NCBI GenBank assembly: GCA_017644105.1 | Contig: JAEPMD010000013.1 | Location: forward strand, 50,797 to 104,257 | Reading direction: 5' to 3' | Length of the DNA stretch: 53,461 bases | Origin: Rhizobiaceae bacterium | GTDB lineage: Bacteria; Pseudomonadota; Alphaproteobacteria; Rhizobiales; Rhizobiaceae | Shown here: piece by piece, positions 34,699-43,276 of the stretch | How positions within the stretch are numbered: the first letter of the stretch is position 1 | Layout: the number at the start of each line of letters is the position of its first letter | Translations under genes and position numbers: made by a program | Notes under the pieces: generated by a model | Told to the model about the DNA's origin: nothing | Seen by the model: only the letters and a program-made list of their open reading frames with translations | The model's database searches: none

Positions 34699-35664
34699 AT
34701 GTTAAGCGTTGTGATGCTGGCCATTGGCCTGGTCATTTTGGTATTTGCTGGCGATTATTTGGTCCGAGGCGCTGTGTCTTTGGCTGAACAATTGGGCATC
34801 AGCCCGCTGATTATCGGCCTCACCATTGTGGCTTTTGGCACCTCCGCACCCGAGCTATTTGTCTCTGTGCAAGCTGCGCTTGACGAAGCGCCGGGCATTG
34901 CTCTTGGAAATGTGATCGGCTCCAACACCGCAAATATTCTTCTCGTGCTGGGTGCGCCTGCGATCATCGCGCCTCTGGCCATATCATCCCATGGTCTGCG
35001 CAGCTCACTTGCGATCATGATGGCGCTGTCCTTCGGCTTGATCTGGTTTATGTATACCGATCTGCGCATCACCCATATTGAAGGCGCGATATTGTTCGCA
35101 GGTATTGTTGGTTATCTCACCTATCAATTTATCAAAGCCAAACGCATCAGCCGCTCCGTCAAAGGCAAAAAAGCCGAGGAAGAACAGCTCGAAGATTTCG
35201 ATGACATGCCGGAATCGACATCGGATTATAAAAAGATAGCCTTGTTCCTGATTGTTGGCATTATCGGTCTTCCACTTGGCGCTTATCTCACTGTTGAAGG
35301 CGCGGAAGAAATTGCCCGCAGCCTTGATATTTCAGAAGCGATTATCGGTGTGACTGTTGTGGCAATTGGCACGTCGCTGCCCGAACTTGTGACATCCGTG
35401 ATGGCCGCGATCCGCAAATCAGGCGGTGTTGCTTTGGGCAATGTTGTTGGCTCCAACATTTTCAATATCGGGCTTATTCTCGGCACAACAGGACTTATCC
35501 ATCCGCTCGATGTCGATCCGCATCTGCTTTATTTCGATATCCCGGTGATGATTATCGCGTCCATTGTGTTGATCATCCTTGCCGTGCTGGCAAGACCGCT
35601 CGCAACATGGGGTGGCGGATTGATGCTGGTGGCTTACACCGCCTATATCGCATCGTCCTTCTAG
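34699..35664 (+). CDS. Calcium/sodium antiporter (CaCA family, YrbG type)
   Basis: Inner-membrane K-independent Na+/Ca2+ exchanger-like protein, 321 residues and about ten helices. Two inverted alpha repeats are evident: GLTIVAFGTSAPELFVSVQAAL with ALGNVIGSNTANILLVLG, and GVTVVAIGTSLPELVTSVMAAI with ALGNVVGSNIFNIGLILG. The Glu of each TSxPEL and the Asn of GNxxGSN are the ion-binding residues. A charged cytoplasmic loop (KGKKAEEEQLEDFDDM) divides the halves. GGGGATTT precedes the ATG. The stop is three bases from the stop of the convergent MYG1 gene. Confidence 0.93.
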   Translation: MLSVVMLAIGLVILVFAGDYLVRGAVSLAEQLGISPLIIGLTIVAFGTSAPELFVSVQAALDEAPGIALGNVIGSNTANILLVLGAPAIIAPLAISSHGLRSSLAIMMALSFGLIWFMYTDLRITHIEGAILFAGIVGYLTYQFIKAKRISRSVKGKKAEEEQLEDFDDMPESTSDYKKIALFLIVGIIGLPLGAYLTVEGAEEIARSLDISEAIIGVTVVAIGTSLPELVTSVMAAIRKSGGVALGNVVGSNIFNIGLILGTTGLIHPLDVDPHLLYFDIPVMIIASIVLIILAVLARPLATWGGGLMLVAYTAYIASSF

Positions 35665-35667
35665 GCT

Positions 35668-36600
35668 TTATACGCCAGCGCTTTTTTGATGTTCCGCAAC
35701 GGCGATCTCGGCCATTTGTAAGATCGCTTCGCGTGTTTTGGCAACCGCGATGAAGCTGGCATTATGGCAAAAGATTGCGCCTTCCACACCGCTTGCTTCT
35801 TCCAGAGCCTGATCGGTGAGGCCTGCCCATGCAGCAGGCAAATCAGCACGCTGATCAAACGTGTTGTCGTTGAGCTTAATGCCGTTGATCGTCCAATCAT
35901 CACCGCGCGGTGCGATCATGAATAGAATATGATCAACATTGGCAGCATTAAGCGCAGATAGATATGGCATGCCCATCGGTAGTTCTAAGATCGGTGAGGA
36001 TCCCGCTTTGATTATCGCATCATTGACAATGGTTTCGGCACGCAATACGGCTGCATGATCATGGATAGTCGCCTCAACGAATGTGGTGCCAATCGCCAGC
36101 GCTTTTAAAAACGCCTCATCTGTTCCGTTTGGTGATGTATCATCAAAAACGGGCTTCATCATTTCAAACAAAGTGGGCAGCGTGAGCGCAGACAAAGGCC
36201 CTGCAATGGCTGGATCCACCGCACCATTGTCGAGCAGATCAATTGGCAAAACAAATTCTTGATCAAAACCTTCAAAAATCGCTTCGATATCGGCGTCTGG
36301 AATATCCAGCGCTGCTAAATATTGACGGCCGTAATGCGCCCAGATCAACCCGAAGGAGCTATAGGGCTGACCGTCTTCGCGCAATGGACCGGGACGTTGA
36401 TGGTGGTCAAAAATTTGATTATCTGCATTAAAATCCCCACCCACATCATAAATGATCTTTTCTGCAGATGGCGTGAGCCAATCTTTATCGCGCGTTCTTT
36501 TCAGTTCCGCGTCTGGATAAAGTTTGGTGAGAATAACGGAAGATAGAAGTTCATCGGCATGGAAACCGCCAGAATGTGTGATGAGATGGGTGATAGTCAT
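35668..36600 (-). CDS. MYG1 family protein (DHH-type phosphoesterase/exonuclease)
   Basis: 310 residues. ITHSGGFHADELLSSVIL at the start, IIYDVGGDFNADNQIFDHHQ near 50-69 and IWAHYGRQYLAA are diagnostic of the MYG1/UPF0160 family, which shares the DHH metal-binding core. Mitochondrial MYG1 is a 3'-5' RNA exonuclease; the bacterial role is uncertain. His and Asp residues of the metal site (HADE, DVG, DHH) are all present. It is convergent with the exchanger and divergent from uvrC. Confidence 0.92.
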   Translation of the reverse strand: MTITHLITHSGGFHADELLSSVILTKLYPDAELKRTRDKDWLTPSAEKIIYDVGGDFNADNQIFDHHQRPGPLREDGQPYSSFGLIWAHYGRQYLAALDIPDADIEAIFEGFDQEFVLPIDLLDNGAVDPAIAGPLSALTLPTLFEMMKPVFDDTSPNGTDEAFLKALAIGTTFVEATIHDHAAVLRAETIVNDAIIKAGSSPILELPMGMPYLSALNAANVDHILFMIAPRGDDWTINGIKLNDNTFDQRADLPAAWAGLTDQALEEASGVEGAIFCHNASFIAVAKTREAILQMAEIAVAEHQKSAGV

Positions 36601-36776
36601 AGATTCTGCCGCTCCAAAGGATTCAATAGGTCATGTTTATCGCGAAGCGCGCCTAAAGCCAAGCACATTGGGGCATACTATTTAAGCAATAAGCTGACCG
36701 GTTTAGCCACAAACTATTGAAATCTTCACCGCTAATTGACTTGCAATTGCCATTCGCCTTGAGGCATCTTGCGTGG

Positions 36777-38792
36777 ATGAGTGAATCAGATGTGACATTG
36801 CCAAAAAAGCCGAAAGAGCTTGACGCAAAATCAATGGCCCAAAAGCTGGATTGGAACGAAAGTCCGCTTTTACAGGAAGGCCTAAAAGGCACAGAATTGA
36901 TCACAGCTTTGGTCAAGCATTTGCCAAATTTACCGGGCGTTTATCGCATGATGAACGGGGCTGGTGATGTGCTTTATGTCGGCAAAGCCAAGAACCTTAA
37001 AAAGCGTGTGACGTCTTACGCACAAGGTCGTGGGCACTCCAATCGCATTCACAAAATGGTAGCGTTAACCGAAAAGATGGAGTTCATCTCCACGCGCACT
37101 GAAACAGAATCTTTGCTGCTGGAAGCTAATCTGATTAAGCGCCTACGTCCGCGCTACAATGTTTTGCTACGCGATGATAAGAGCTTTCCCTATATCATGA
37201 TGACAGGTGATCATGAAGCGCCGGGCATATATAAACATCGCGGCGCGCGCGCTCGCAAAGGTGATTATTTTGGCCCCTTCGCATCAGCTGGCGCAGTGAA
37301 CAGAACCATCAATTCGCTGCAGAAGACCTTTCTCCTACGCAATTGCACCGACAGCTATTATGAGGGGCGCACGCGCCCTTGTTTACAATTTCAGATCAAA
37401 CGTTGCGCTGGACCCTGTACGGGCGAAGTTAGCGTTGAAGATTACGCCAAGCTCGTTGGCGAAGCGAAACAGTTCCTATCCGGCAAAAGTGCGCGGGTGA
37501 AGAAGCAATTATCTGAAGCCATGCAATCCGCATCCGAGGAGATGGATTTCGAACAAGCGGCACTTTATCGCGATCGCTTAGCGGCTTTATCGCATGTGCA
37601 AAGCCATCAGGGGATTAATCCGCAAACGGTTGAAGATGCTGATGTCTTTGCCATCTATTTCGACGGCGGCATGGCCTGTATTCAGGTCTTTTTCTTCCGT
37701 ACAGGGCAAAATTGGGGCAACCGTGCGTATTTCCCCAAAGCGGATGCATCACTGACTTCAGCTGAGATTTTAAACGCCTTTATTGGTCAGTTTTATGATG
37801 GCAAGCCTTTGCCTAAACTGATTTTGCTGTCCGAAGAAATTGCCGATCAGGATCTACTCGAAGAAGCCTTTACCATCAAAGCCGAGCGCAAAGTGGCTGT
37901 GACGGTGCCACAGCGTGGCGAGAAGAAAGAGTTGGTTGATCAGGTTCTCACCAATGCGCGCGAGGCCCATGGTCGCAATTTGGCAGAAACCTCGTCTCAG
38001 GCGAAGCTTTTGAAAGGTTTGGCGGAAGCCTTTGATCTGCCCCATCCTCCTCGCCGCGTCGAAGTTTATGATAACTCGCATATTCAAGGCACAGCTGCAG
38101 TTGGCGGCATGATTGTGTCCGGCGGAGAAGGATTTGCCAAAGGGCAATATCGAAAATTCAATATCAAGGACGACACGATCACCCCAGGCGATGACTTTGG
38201 CATGATGAAAGAGGTGATGACACGTCGCTTCTCGCGTCTGGTAAAGGAGCATGGTCTACCAGAGATGATAATTGCGCAGAAAATCGAAGCCGCGAAAGCT
38301 GATGATTATGAAGCGCCTGACTTAACCGAAATGCCCGCCTGGCCAGATTTGCTTTTAATCGATGGTGGTCAGGGACAAATGACAGCTGTGCGGCAAATCC
38401 TCAAAGATCTCGAAATTGAGGACTATATCGCAGCTGTGGGTGTAGCGAAGGGTGTTGACCGTGAGGCCGGCCGCGAGCAGTTTTTCGTTGAGGGTAAAAA
38501 ACCCTTTAAGCTACCACCGCGCGATCCTGTGCTTTATTTCATCCAACGCATGCGCGATGAAGCACACAGATTTGCCATTGGCACACACCGTGCCAAGCGT
38601 TCAAAAGAATTGATCAAAAATCCTTTAGATGAAATTGCGGGCATTGGTGCAAAGCGTAAGAAGGCGCTGCTGCATCACTTTGGAACGGCCAAACAAGTTG
38701 CGCAAGCCGCATTAGAAGATTTAGAAAAGGTCGACGGGATCTCAAAAGCAACGGCTGAGATCGTCTTTAACCACTTCCGGGATGGGGCTTAA
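36777..38792 (+). CDS. uvrC: Excinuclease ABC subunit C
   Basis: Dual-incision nuclease of nucleotide excision repair, 671 residues. The GIY-YIG domain ([30 protein letters not shown]) lies near 55-85. A Cys-containing [15 protein letters not shown] segment near 210 and a UVR domain ([20 protein letters not shown]) follow. The RNase H-like UvrC domain has [18 protein letters not shown] and [14 protein letters not shown], and a helix-hairpin-helix pair ends the protein ([20 protein letters not shown]). ATG 36777 is preferred over a TTG 20 codons upstream. Its stop shares bases with the convergent gene. pgsA and moaD-moaE, which usually follow uvrC in Hyphomicrobiales, are here separated from it by about 2.2 kb of minus-strand genes. 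Confidence 0.95.
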   Translation: MSESDVTLPKKPKELDAKSMAQKLDWNESPLLQEGLKGTELITALVKHLPNLPGVYRMMNGAGDVLYVGKAKNLKKRVTSYAQGRGHSNRIHKMVALTEKMEFISTRTETESLLLEANLIKRLRPRYNVLLRDDKSFPYIMMTGDHEAPGIYKHRGARARKGDYFGPFASAGAVNRTINSLQKTFLLRNCTDSYYEGRTRPCLQFQIKRCAGPCTGEVSVEDYAKLVGEAKQFLSGKSARVKKQLSEAMQSASEEMDFEQAALYRDRLAALSHVQSHQGINPQTVEDADVFAIYFDGGMACIQVFFFRTGQNWGNRAYFPKADASLTSAEILNAFIGQFYDGKPLPKLILLSEEIADQDLLEEAFTIKAERKVAVTVPQRGEKKELVDQVLTNAREAHGRNLAETSSQAKLLKGLAEAFDLPHPPRRVEVYDNSHIQGTAAVGGMIVSGGEGFAKGQYRKFNIKDDTITPGDDFGMMKEVMTRRFSRLVKEHGLPEMIIAQKIEAAKADDYEAPDLTEMPAWPDLLLIDGGQGQMTAVRQILKDLEIEDYIAAVGVAKGVDREAGREQFFVEGKKPFKLPPRDPVLYFIQRMRDEAHRFAIGTHRAKRSKELIKNPLDEIAGIGAKRKKALLHHFGTAKQVAQAALEDLEKVDGISKATAEIVFNHFRDGA

Positions 38793-39313
38793 ACCAAATC
38801 GAGTTCTTTGCGGAGTTGCATCATATAGCGCGCGCCAATATCGTCCTGTACATCTGCCTGCTCTAGCGAGTGATTGACGAATTCAAAGACTTCATAGCGT
38901 TGTGCAGGCGAAAGCTGTGATGTGATATTGGGTGCGATGAGACTGATCGCTTTGGTTGGTGCAACGTCTTGTTCGGATGCGTAGCTGCCATAATCAATGG
39001 CGTTTTCCAAATGCCCAGCATCGATAGAAAATGGTTTCAGCAAATCACGCACCTGCTTTTCAACAGCGGCATCGTATTGATCCTGCTCTTTTAAGATACA
39101 AATCGCGATTGTTGCAGCGCCAGCTAAAGGATCATCGATATTTGTGAATGCATTTTCACCACCAGCCTTGCGTGATTTTTTATCAGCAAGTTGGTTCTTC
39201 ACCTTTTTAGCGGTTTCAAACGTATCCTTGGCCAATTGCTTCGCCATTCGGTAACGGTAGTACCAAACACTCAATGTCAAAACCAGCGATACGATTGCAG
39301 CAAGAATATGCAA
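38789..39313 (-). CDS. Membrane-anchored protein with TerB-like domain, unknown function
   Basis: 174 residues from a TTG start that has AGGAAA upstream. One N-terminal helix ([20 protein letters not shown]) is followed by a basic segment and a soluble helical domain. That domain has [20 protein letters not shown] and [21 protein letters not shown], reminiscent of the TerB/DjlA tellurite-resistance fold, but I am not certain. A clear -10 and the shared 12-mer lie just upstream. It shares stop-codon bases with uvrC. Confidence 0.65.
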   Translation of the reverse strand: MHILAAIVSLVLTLSVWYYRYRMAKQLAKDTFETAKKVKNQLADKKSRKAGGENAFTNIDDPLAGAATIAICILKEQDQYDAAVEKQVRDLLKPFSIDAGHLENAIDYGSYASEQDVAPTKAISLIAPNITSQLSPAQRYEVFEFVNHSLEQADVQDDIGARYMMQLRKELDLV

Positions 39314-39347
39314 ATCTGTTTCCTATCTATTCCAGATAACACCTCAT

Positions 39348-39369
39348 ATTATACAATATAGTAACGCAT
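39348..39369 (-). promoter_or_regulatory. -10 box TATAAT and 12-mer ATGCGTTACTAT upstream of the TerB-like gene
   Basis: On the minus strand ATGCGTTACTAT (39369-39358) is followed after four bases by TATAAT (39353-39348), a perfect -10, giving a leader of roughly 27 bases. The same 12-mer occurs upstream of the Glyoxalase_8 gene (13568-13579), and its core of ten again at 40753-40762. The 12-mer covers the -35 to -10 spacer, a place where a repressor would block transcription. Confidence 0.5.
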
Positions 39370-39456
39370 TCTCCAGCGCACAATATGGAAACAATAACGT
39401 TTATTTTGAAAAAACAAACTCAAATAATGGTGAGTTAAAACAGATGATTTCAAAGC

Positions 39457-39942
39457 CTAATCGTTATTTTCAAACAGATCTTCCACAAAAAACGAAAGTA
39501 ATTGTGTCTTGCCAGTGACTCCAGCTTTTTTGTAGATCGCCGCATTTTGAGCTTTGATGGTGCCTTCGGACGTATTGCGCATATCCGCGATTTCAGCTGT
39601 GCTCGACCCTTTAATCAAAAACATTGCTACATCCTTTTCTGCATTGGATAAATTCCACTCAGCAAAACGGTCGTCCAAAACTTCCGCAAATGCGCTCGAT
39701 GCTCGTTTGAGCGCGAGTTTGGCACGATCCCTTTCCTGTCGAGACCGCTGAAAGAAGCGAAGACTCATTATAAGGCCAATGATCAAGGCAAGAGCAGAGA
39801 CCAGTTCTAATGTCTCATAAATCTGCCAAGGTGGTGGCCGAAGTGCGACGCCCATCACATTGAGCAAAATTGGTGTCACAAAAAACAAACACCCAACTAT
39901 TTGTAAGACAACGGCAAAGATTATGAGCCTTCTTTCATTCAT
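39457..39942 (-). CDS. Membrane-anchored LuxR-type transcriptional regulator
   Basis: 161 residues. Two N-terminal transmembrane helices, LIIFAVVLQIVGCLFFVTPI and LELVSALALIIGLIMSLRF, are joined by a short periplasmic loop. A coiled linker (QRSRQERDRAKLALKRASSA) then leads to a LuxR/GerE helix-turn-helix: WNLSNAEKDVAMFLIKGSST, AEIADMRNTSEGTIKAQNAA, IYKKAGVTGKTQLL. There is no receiver or autoinducer domain, so the signal must come from the membrane or a partner protein. It starts three bases after the PepSY gene and is surely co-transcribed. A one-component sensor that reads the PepSY protein or membrane state is an attractive reading, but it is inference. Confidence 0.85.
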   Translation of the reverse strand: MNERRLIIFAVVLQIVGCLFFVTPILLNVMGVALRPPPWQIYETLELVSALALIIGLIMSLRFFQRSRQERDRAKLALKRASSAFAEVLDDRFAEWNLSNAEKDVAMFLIKGSSTAEIADMRNTSEGTIKAQNAAIYKKAGVTGKTQLLSFFVEDLFENND

Positions 39943-39945
39943 GCT

Positions 39946-40245
39946 CTAATCTTGTTCCTTCGAAAACAATCCATAGAACCGGTCTAAAGGCGTTTCCTCT
40001 TCATCATCTTCATCAAGACGTTCTTTGTAATCACGCAATATCGCGCCATTATTGGGATTTAAAATGATCTCTCGTTCGTGGGTATTGGATCGAAATTCAA
40101 GTGAAACACGGCCGAGCCAAGTGGATTCACGTTCAACAAGCACAAAACCCTGCCTCTGCATATGCGCGATAAGTTCGTCTTCATATGTTGCGGCATAGGC
40201 TGTCGAACTTAAAAAAAGCAGCAATATAACTAGAATTTTTTTCAT
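39946..40245 (-). CDS. Exported PepSY-domain protein
   Basis: 99 residues with signal peptide KKILVILLLFLSSTAYAA, so periplasmic. The mature part (YEDELIAHMQRQGFVLVERE, WLGRVSLEFRSNTHEREIIL, NPNNGAILRDYKERL) is a single PepSY-like unit, a fold used for inhibitory or protein-binding roles, followed by an acidic tail (DEDDEEETPLD). The ATG at 40245 is chosen because it starts the signal peptide. It lies between a highly acidic secreted protein gene upstream and a membrane LuxR regulator downstream. Two hairpins (40268-40297 and 40315-40335) separate it from the upstream gene. Confidence 0.8.
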   Translation of the reverse strand: MKKILVILLLFLSSTAYAATYEDELIAHMQRQGFVLVERESTWLGRVSLEFRSNTHEREIILNPNNGAILRDYKERLDEDDEEETPLDRFYGLFSKEQD

Positions 40246-40267
40246 GAGTTCAACGTTCAAATTAGTT

Positions 40268-40335
40268 GTCGTTCCCAGAGGAACCTCTCGGAACGACTTT
40301 ATGTTTAGCTGACTGCTGAACTTTCGTCCAGCAGC
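40268..40335 (-). other. Two intercistronic hairpins between the acidic-protein and PepSY genes
   Basis: GTCGTTCC (40268-40275) pairs with GGAACGAC (40290-40297), continued by AGAG/CTCT inside. CTGCTG (near 40315) pairs with CAGCAG (near 40331). Neither is followed by a T-run, so they look like stability, processing or attenuation elements inside one transcript rather than terminators. Confidence 0.5.
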
Positions 40336-40347
40336 GTTACAAAAGGC

Positions 40348-40689
40348 TTAGCCCTGTGATGTTACGGGTTGATCAGCACATGCTGCATATTCGTCATCAT
40401 CATCGTCTTCATCTTCATCATCGCCAGTTTCGTTTTCATCACCGTCCTCGTCTTCACCTTCATCTTCATCCTCATCTTCGCACTCATTTTCTTCGCCATC
40501 AGCAGACGCGACCTGGTACGAAAGTACATCCTTTGGAGCGATCAGAGGGTTTTCCTGTGCCATTGTGTCGTTGATGATGAGTTCTTCAACATTTGTAGCA
40601 CCAGTTTGATTGTTTGCAATTGCTGTACCTGCCAATAGGGTTGATACCAATAGAGCACCTGTTGGGATTGAGATTTTCAACATATTCAT
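40348..40689 (-). CDS. Secreted, highly acidic low-complexity protein
   Basis: 113 residues. The signal peptide is MLKISIPTGALLVSTLLAGTAIA. The mature half is ordinary (VEELIINDTMAQENPLIAPKDVLSYQVA). Then comes a run of about 38 residues that is nearly all Asp and Glu, with a Cys on each side (NEC... and AACADQ). Such tails bind Ca2+ or other cations without a fixed fold. The DNA there is a degenerate GAN repeat (40390-40500). AAGGAA precedes the ATG. It is first in the group acidic protein-PepSY-LuxR. I know no family for it. Confidence 0.7.
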   Translation of the reverse strand: MNMLKISIPTGALLVSTLLAGTAIANNQTGATNVEELIINDTMAQENPLIAPKDVLSYQVASADGEENECEDEDEDEGEDEDGDENETGDDEDEDDDDDEYAACADQPVTSQG

Positions 40690-40866
40690 AGTGTTAGTTC
40701 CTTCATAATCTGAATAGTTTGTCTTTAGTTCGGTGGATCAAACGAGAAGGTAATGCGTTACTGTTTGCTGCAAGAGCATCTGGGGGTTTTAGGCTGTTGC
40801 AGACTAAATCCCGCTTGATCCGAGACGGACGATGAGTTGTTTTTTGAGGGAACGAAATTTGCAATT

Positions 40867-40890
40867 GGGTTAAACTTTGATCTTTAACCC
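40867..40890. promoter_or_regulatory. Perfect inverted repeat GGGTTAAA-N8-TTTAACCC
   Basis: Eight-base arms with an eight-base spacer, in the 335-base gap 40690-41024 between the acidic-protein gene and pgsA. A third half-site GGGTTA follows at 40893. The gap also holds the 10-mer ATGCGTTACT (40753-40762). No gene is seen there. A transcription-factor operator is the simplest reading. Confidence 0.4.
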
Positions 40891-41024
40891 TTGGGTTACG
40901 GTCTTATATCAAAAGATGATGAGAGGAGATTTGATCACGAATCGCTTTAAAACTTCGATGTTTGTTTGACCCGTGGTTTTATTCGTCTATAGATGTCGTT
41001 GAACGATTAAGTTACGAGTGCCAT

Positions 41025-41636
41025 ATGCCCAAACACATCACATCGCTGCCCAATCTTCTCACCTATGGTCGGATCATTATCGTGCCGCTGATCGTATTGT
41101 GCTTTTTCGTCGAAGGTCGATTGCATGGTTCAGATGCAGCGCGCTGGTGGGCTTTGGGCTTATTTACAATTGCTTCAGTCACAGATTTTTTTGACGGCTA
41201 TTTAGCGCGCATTTGGAATCAAACTTCTAATATCGGTAAGATGCTGGACCCGATCGCAGATAAACTATTGGTCGCGGCGATTTTGTTATTAGTTGTTGCA
41301 GCTGACAGAACAACAGCTGATTGGACGATATGGGCAGCGATCATCATTTTATGTCGTGAAATTTTGGTCTCAGGTTTGCGAGAGTATTTAGCTGATCTAA
41401 AAATCTCGGTGCCGGTGACATTTCTGGCAAAAATTAAAACCACCGCGCAAATGATCGCGCTTGGCTTTTTACTCGCCGGTCCTGCTGGGGATAAATTCTT
41501 AAATAACTTGCTTGGTATCAGCGATAGTTTGTCAACCGATATTGGGATTACATTGCTTTGGCTTGCAGCCATCATAACCATGATCACAGGATATGATTAT
41601 TTCCGGGCCGGATTAAAACATATCGTCGATGAGTAG
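41025..41636 (+). CDS. pgsA: CDP-diacylglycerol-glycerol-3-phosphate 3-phosphatidyltransferase
   Basis: First committed step of phosphatidylglycerol synthesis, in the inner membrane; 203 residues. LPNLLTYGRIIIVPLIVLCF at the start leads to the CDP-alcohol phosphotransferase signature, here ASVTDFFDGYLARIWNQTSNIGKMLDPIADKLLVA read in parts, with all four Asp (D-FFDG-xx-AR ... G-x3-D-x3-D). Four or five helices follow. ATG 41025 is used; an upstream in-frame ATG is not supported. moaD starts 20 bases later. Confidence 0.93.
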   Translation: MPKHITSLPNLLTYGRIIIVPLIVLCFFVEGRLHGSDAARWWALGLFTIASVTDFFDGYLARIWNQTSNIGKMLDPIADKLLVAAILLLVVAADRTTADWTIWAAIIILCREILVSGLREYLADLKISVPVTFLAKIKTTAQMIALGFLLAGPAGDKFLNNLLGISDSLSTDIGITLLWLAAIITMITGYDYFRAGLKHIVDE

Positions 41637-41656
41637 TTTTTAACAACAGGTGTCAT

Positions 41657-41911
41657 ATGGTCAAACTGGTATATTTTGCATGGGTTCGCGAGCGGATCGG
41701 CAAATCTCAGGAAGAGATGGACCTGCCCGAAGATATTGTGACCATTGCTGATCTGATTACACATCTTCGTTCATTAGACGATGGATATGAAGCCGCGTTT
41801 CAAGAACCTCAGGTCATTCGGGCAGCACTTGATAAAACACATTCCTTGCATGATGCCATCATTGGCGACGCTAAAGAGATCGCCTTTTTCCCGCCTATGA
41901 CCGGAGGGTGA
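41657..41911 (+). CDS. moaD: Molybdopterin synthase small subunit MoaD
   Basis: Ubiquitin-like sulfur carrier of molybdopterin synthase, 84 residues. VKLVYFAWVRERIGKSQEEM is the family N-terminus and the protein ends in PPMTGG, the C-terminal Gly-Gly that is thiocarboxylated. Its stop overlaps the moaE start by four bases (GTGA), so the two subunits are translated together. Confidence 0.95.
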   Translation: MVKLVYFAWVRERIGKSQEEMDLPEDIVTIADLITHLRSLDDGYEAAFQEPQVIRAALDKTHSLHDAIIGDAKEIAFFPPMTGG

Positions 41912-42393
41912 ATGACGTGCCAAACCAGGATCAAAACAACTTGGCTATTCGGGTTCAGATTCAGGCGAAAGACTTTGATTTAGAATCAGAAATCAACCAC
42001 TTAAAGCAATTTGGCGACATTGGCGGCGTAACCAGCTTCACAGGTCTTTGCCGCGATGAAGGCGGGCAATTGGCAGCGCTGGAACTTGAGCACTATCCAG
42101 GCATGGCCGAAGCGCAAATCTCAGAAATCTGTCATGCGGCCTTTAGGAAATTTGACCTGATTGGCATTACGGCCATTCATCGGTTTGGCAAAATTGCACC
42201 GGGAGAAAATATTGTCCTCGTTGTTGCAGCGAGCACGCATCGGCAGGCCGCATTTGACGGTGCGAATTTTGTTATGGACTTTTTAAAAACCGACGCACCC
42301 TTTTGGAAAAAAGAGCATCTTAAAGATGGATCAACTGGTGAATGGGTGGATGCTAAAGATAGGGATGATGCCGCCAAGGACAAATGGCGCTAG
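41908..42393 (+). CDS. moaE: Molybdopterin synthase catalytic subunit MoaE
   Basis: Converts precursor Z (cPMP) to molybdopterin with MoaD; 161 residues from a GTG start. RVQIQAKDFDLESEINHLKQ, GGVTSFTGLCRDEGG, LELEHYPGMAEAQI, AIHRFGKIAPGENIVLVVAASTHR (read in parts) and FLKTDAPFWKKEHLKDG are the conserved blocks, including the catalytic Lys of the last. The cofactor made here would serve the molybdopterin enzyme at 28563. Confidence 0.95.
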   Translation: MNDVPNQDQNNLAIRVQIQAKDFDLESEINHLKQFGDIGGVTSFTGLCRDEGGQLAALELEHYPGMAEAQISEICHAAFRKFDLIGITAIHRFGKIAPGENIVLVVAASTHRQAAFDGANFVMDFLKTDAPFWKKEHLKDGSTGEWVDAKDRDDAAKDKWR

Positions 42394-42413
42394 ACGTAGG
42401 ATCAGAGGTCAAT

Positions 42414-43052
42414 ATGGACGCAGAATTCTGGCTAGACAAATGGCAACACAATCAGATCGGTTTTCACAAATCAGAAGCCAATCCCTTACTGATCAAACAT
42501 ATCAATGCTTTGGCTCTCGATAAAGGTGATCGAATTTTTTTGCCTCTTTGCGGCAAGACACTTGATATTGGTTGGCTCATTCAAAAGGGTTTCCGCATTG
42601 TCGGAGCGGAGCTAAGTGAACTTGCAATCGAGCAATTATTTACCCAACTTGACCTTGAACCGACAATCGAACAGCTCGCTAATCTTCGGCTTTATTCAGC
42701 AGACAATATTGATATTTTTGTTGGCGATATCTTTGATTTAAAACAAGCGATGATTGGTCAAGTTGACGCTATTTTTGATCGCGCAGCCCTGGTCGCGTTG
42801 CCCGAAGACATGCGCAAAACTTATACCAAACACGTAATCGACGTCACATCATGTGCACCGCAACTCCTGCTAACATTTGAATATGGCGTTACTGATGTGG
42901 CTGGTCCTCCGCACTCAATCCATGAAGACGAAGTCGTTGCTCATTATGGCCAGCACTATCAACTACAAACTTTAGAACTCTTCGATATTGGGGGTGGGTT
43001 TAGAGGCGCGTCACAAGCAATGGAACATGTTTGGCACCTGTCACGACTTTAA
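42414..43052 (+). CDS. tpm: Thiopurine S-methyltransferase-like protein
   Basis: SAM-dependent methyltransferase of 212 residues in the bacterial TPMT family, associated with tellurite/selenite or thiopurine methylation. MDAEFWLDKWQHNQIGFHKS is the family N-terminus. FLPLCGKTLDIGWL is the SAM loop, VGAELSELAIEQLF follows, and DAIFDRAALVALPEDMRKTY is the family motif after it. The ATG has AGAGG at about six bases. It follows moaE closely and may share its transcript, but the tie is not functional as far as known. Confidence 0.9.
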   Translation: MDAEFWLDKWQHNQIGFHKSEANPLLIKHINALALDKGDRIFLPLCGKTLDIGWLIQKGFRIVGAELSELAIEQLFTQLDLEPTIEQLANLRLYSADNIDIFVGDIFDLKQAMIGQVDAIFDRAALVALPEDMRKTYTKHVIDVTSCAPQLLLTFEYGVTDVAGPPHSIHEDEVVAHYGQHYQLQTLELFDIGGGFRGASQAMEHVWHLSRL

Positions 43053-43276
43053 GATAAATGAACTTTCTCAATAACGATTATCAATCGGTATATTGGTACA
43101 GTCATTTATAAAGTAGCCAGTTCACGTAAAACTACTAGCCAGATTTGATATTTCATCATCCAGATCGGTTTTTTTGAAAAATGAGCTAGACAGGGTCTAA
43201 TATTTGGTCTTCAAAAAGCTCTACTTTTTGCGCGAGGGTTATTCCCATCGGTGTAACACAACTTGGAGATATCATT

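Noticed and set aside
40356-40638. His/Arg-rich and Phe/Ile-rich frames opposite the acidic-protein gene
   Set aside because: They are the antisense reading of a GAN repeat; no start signals.
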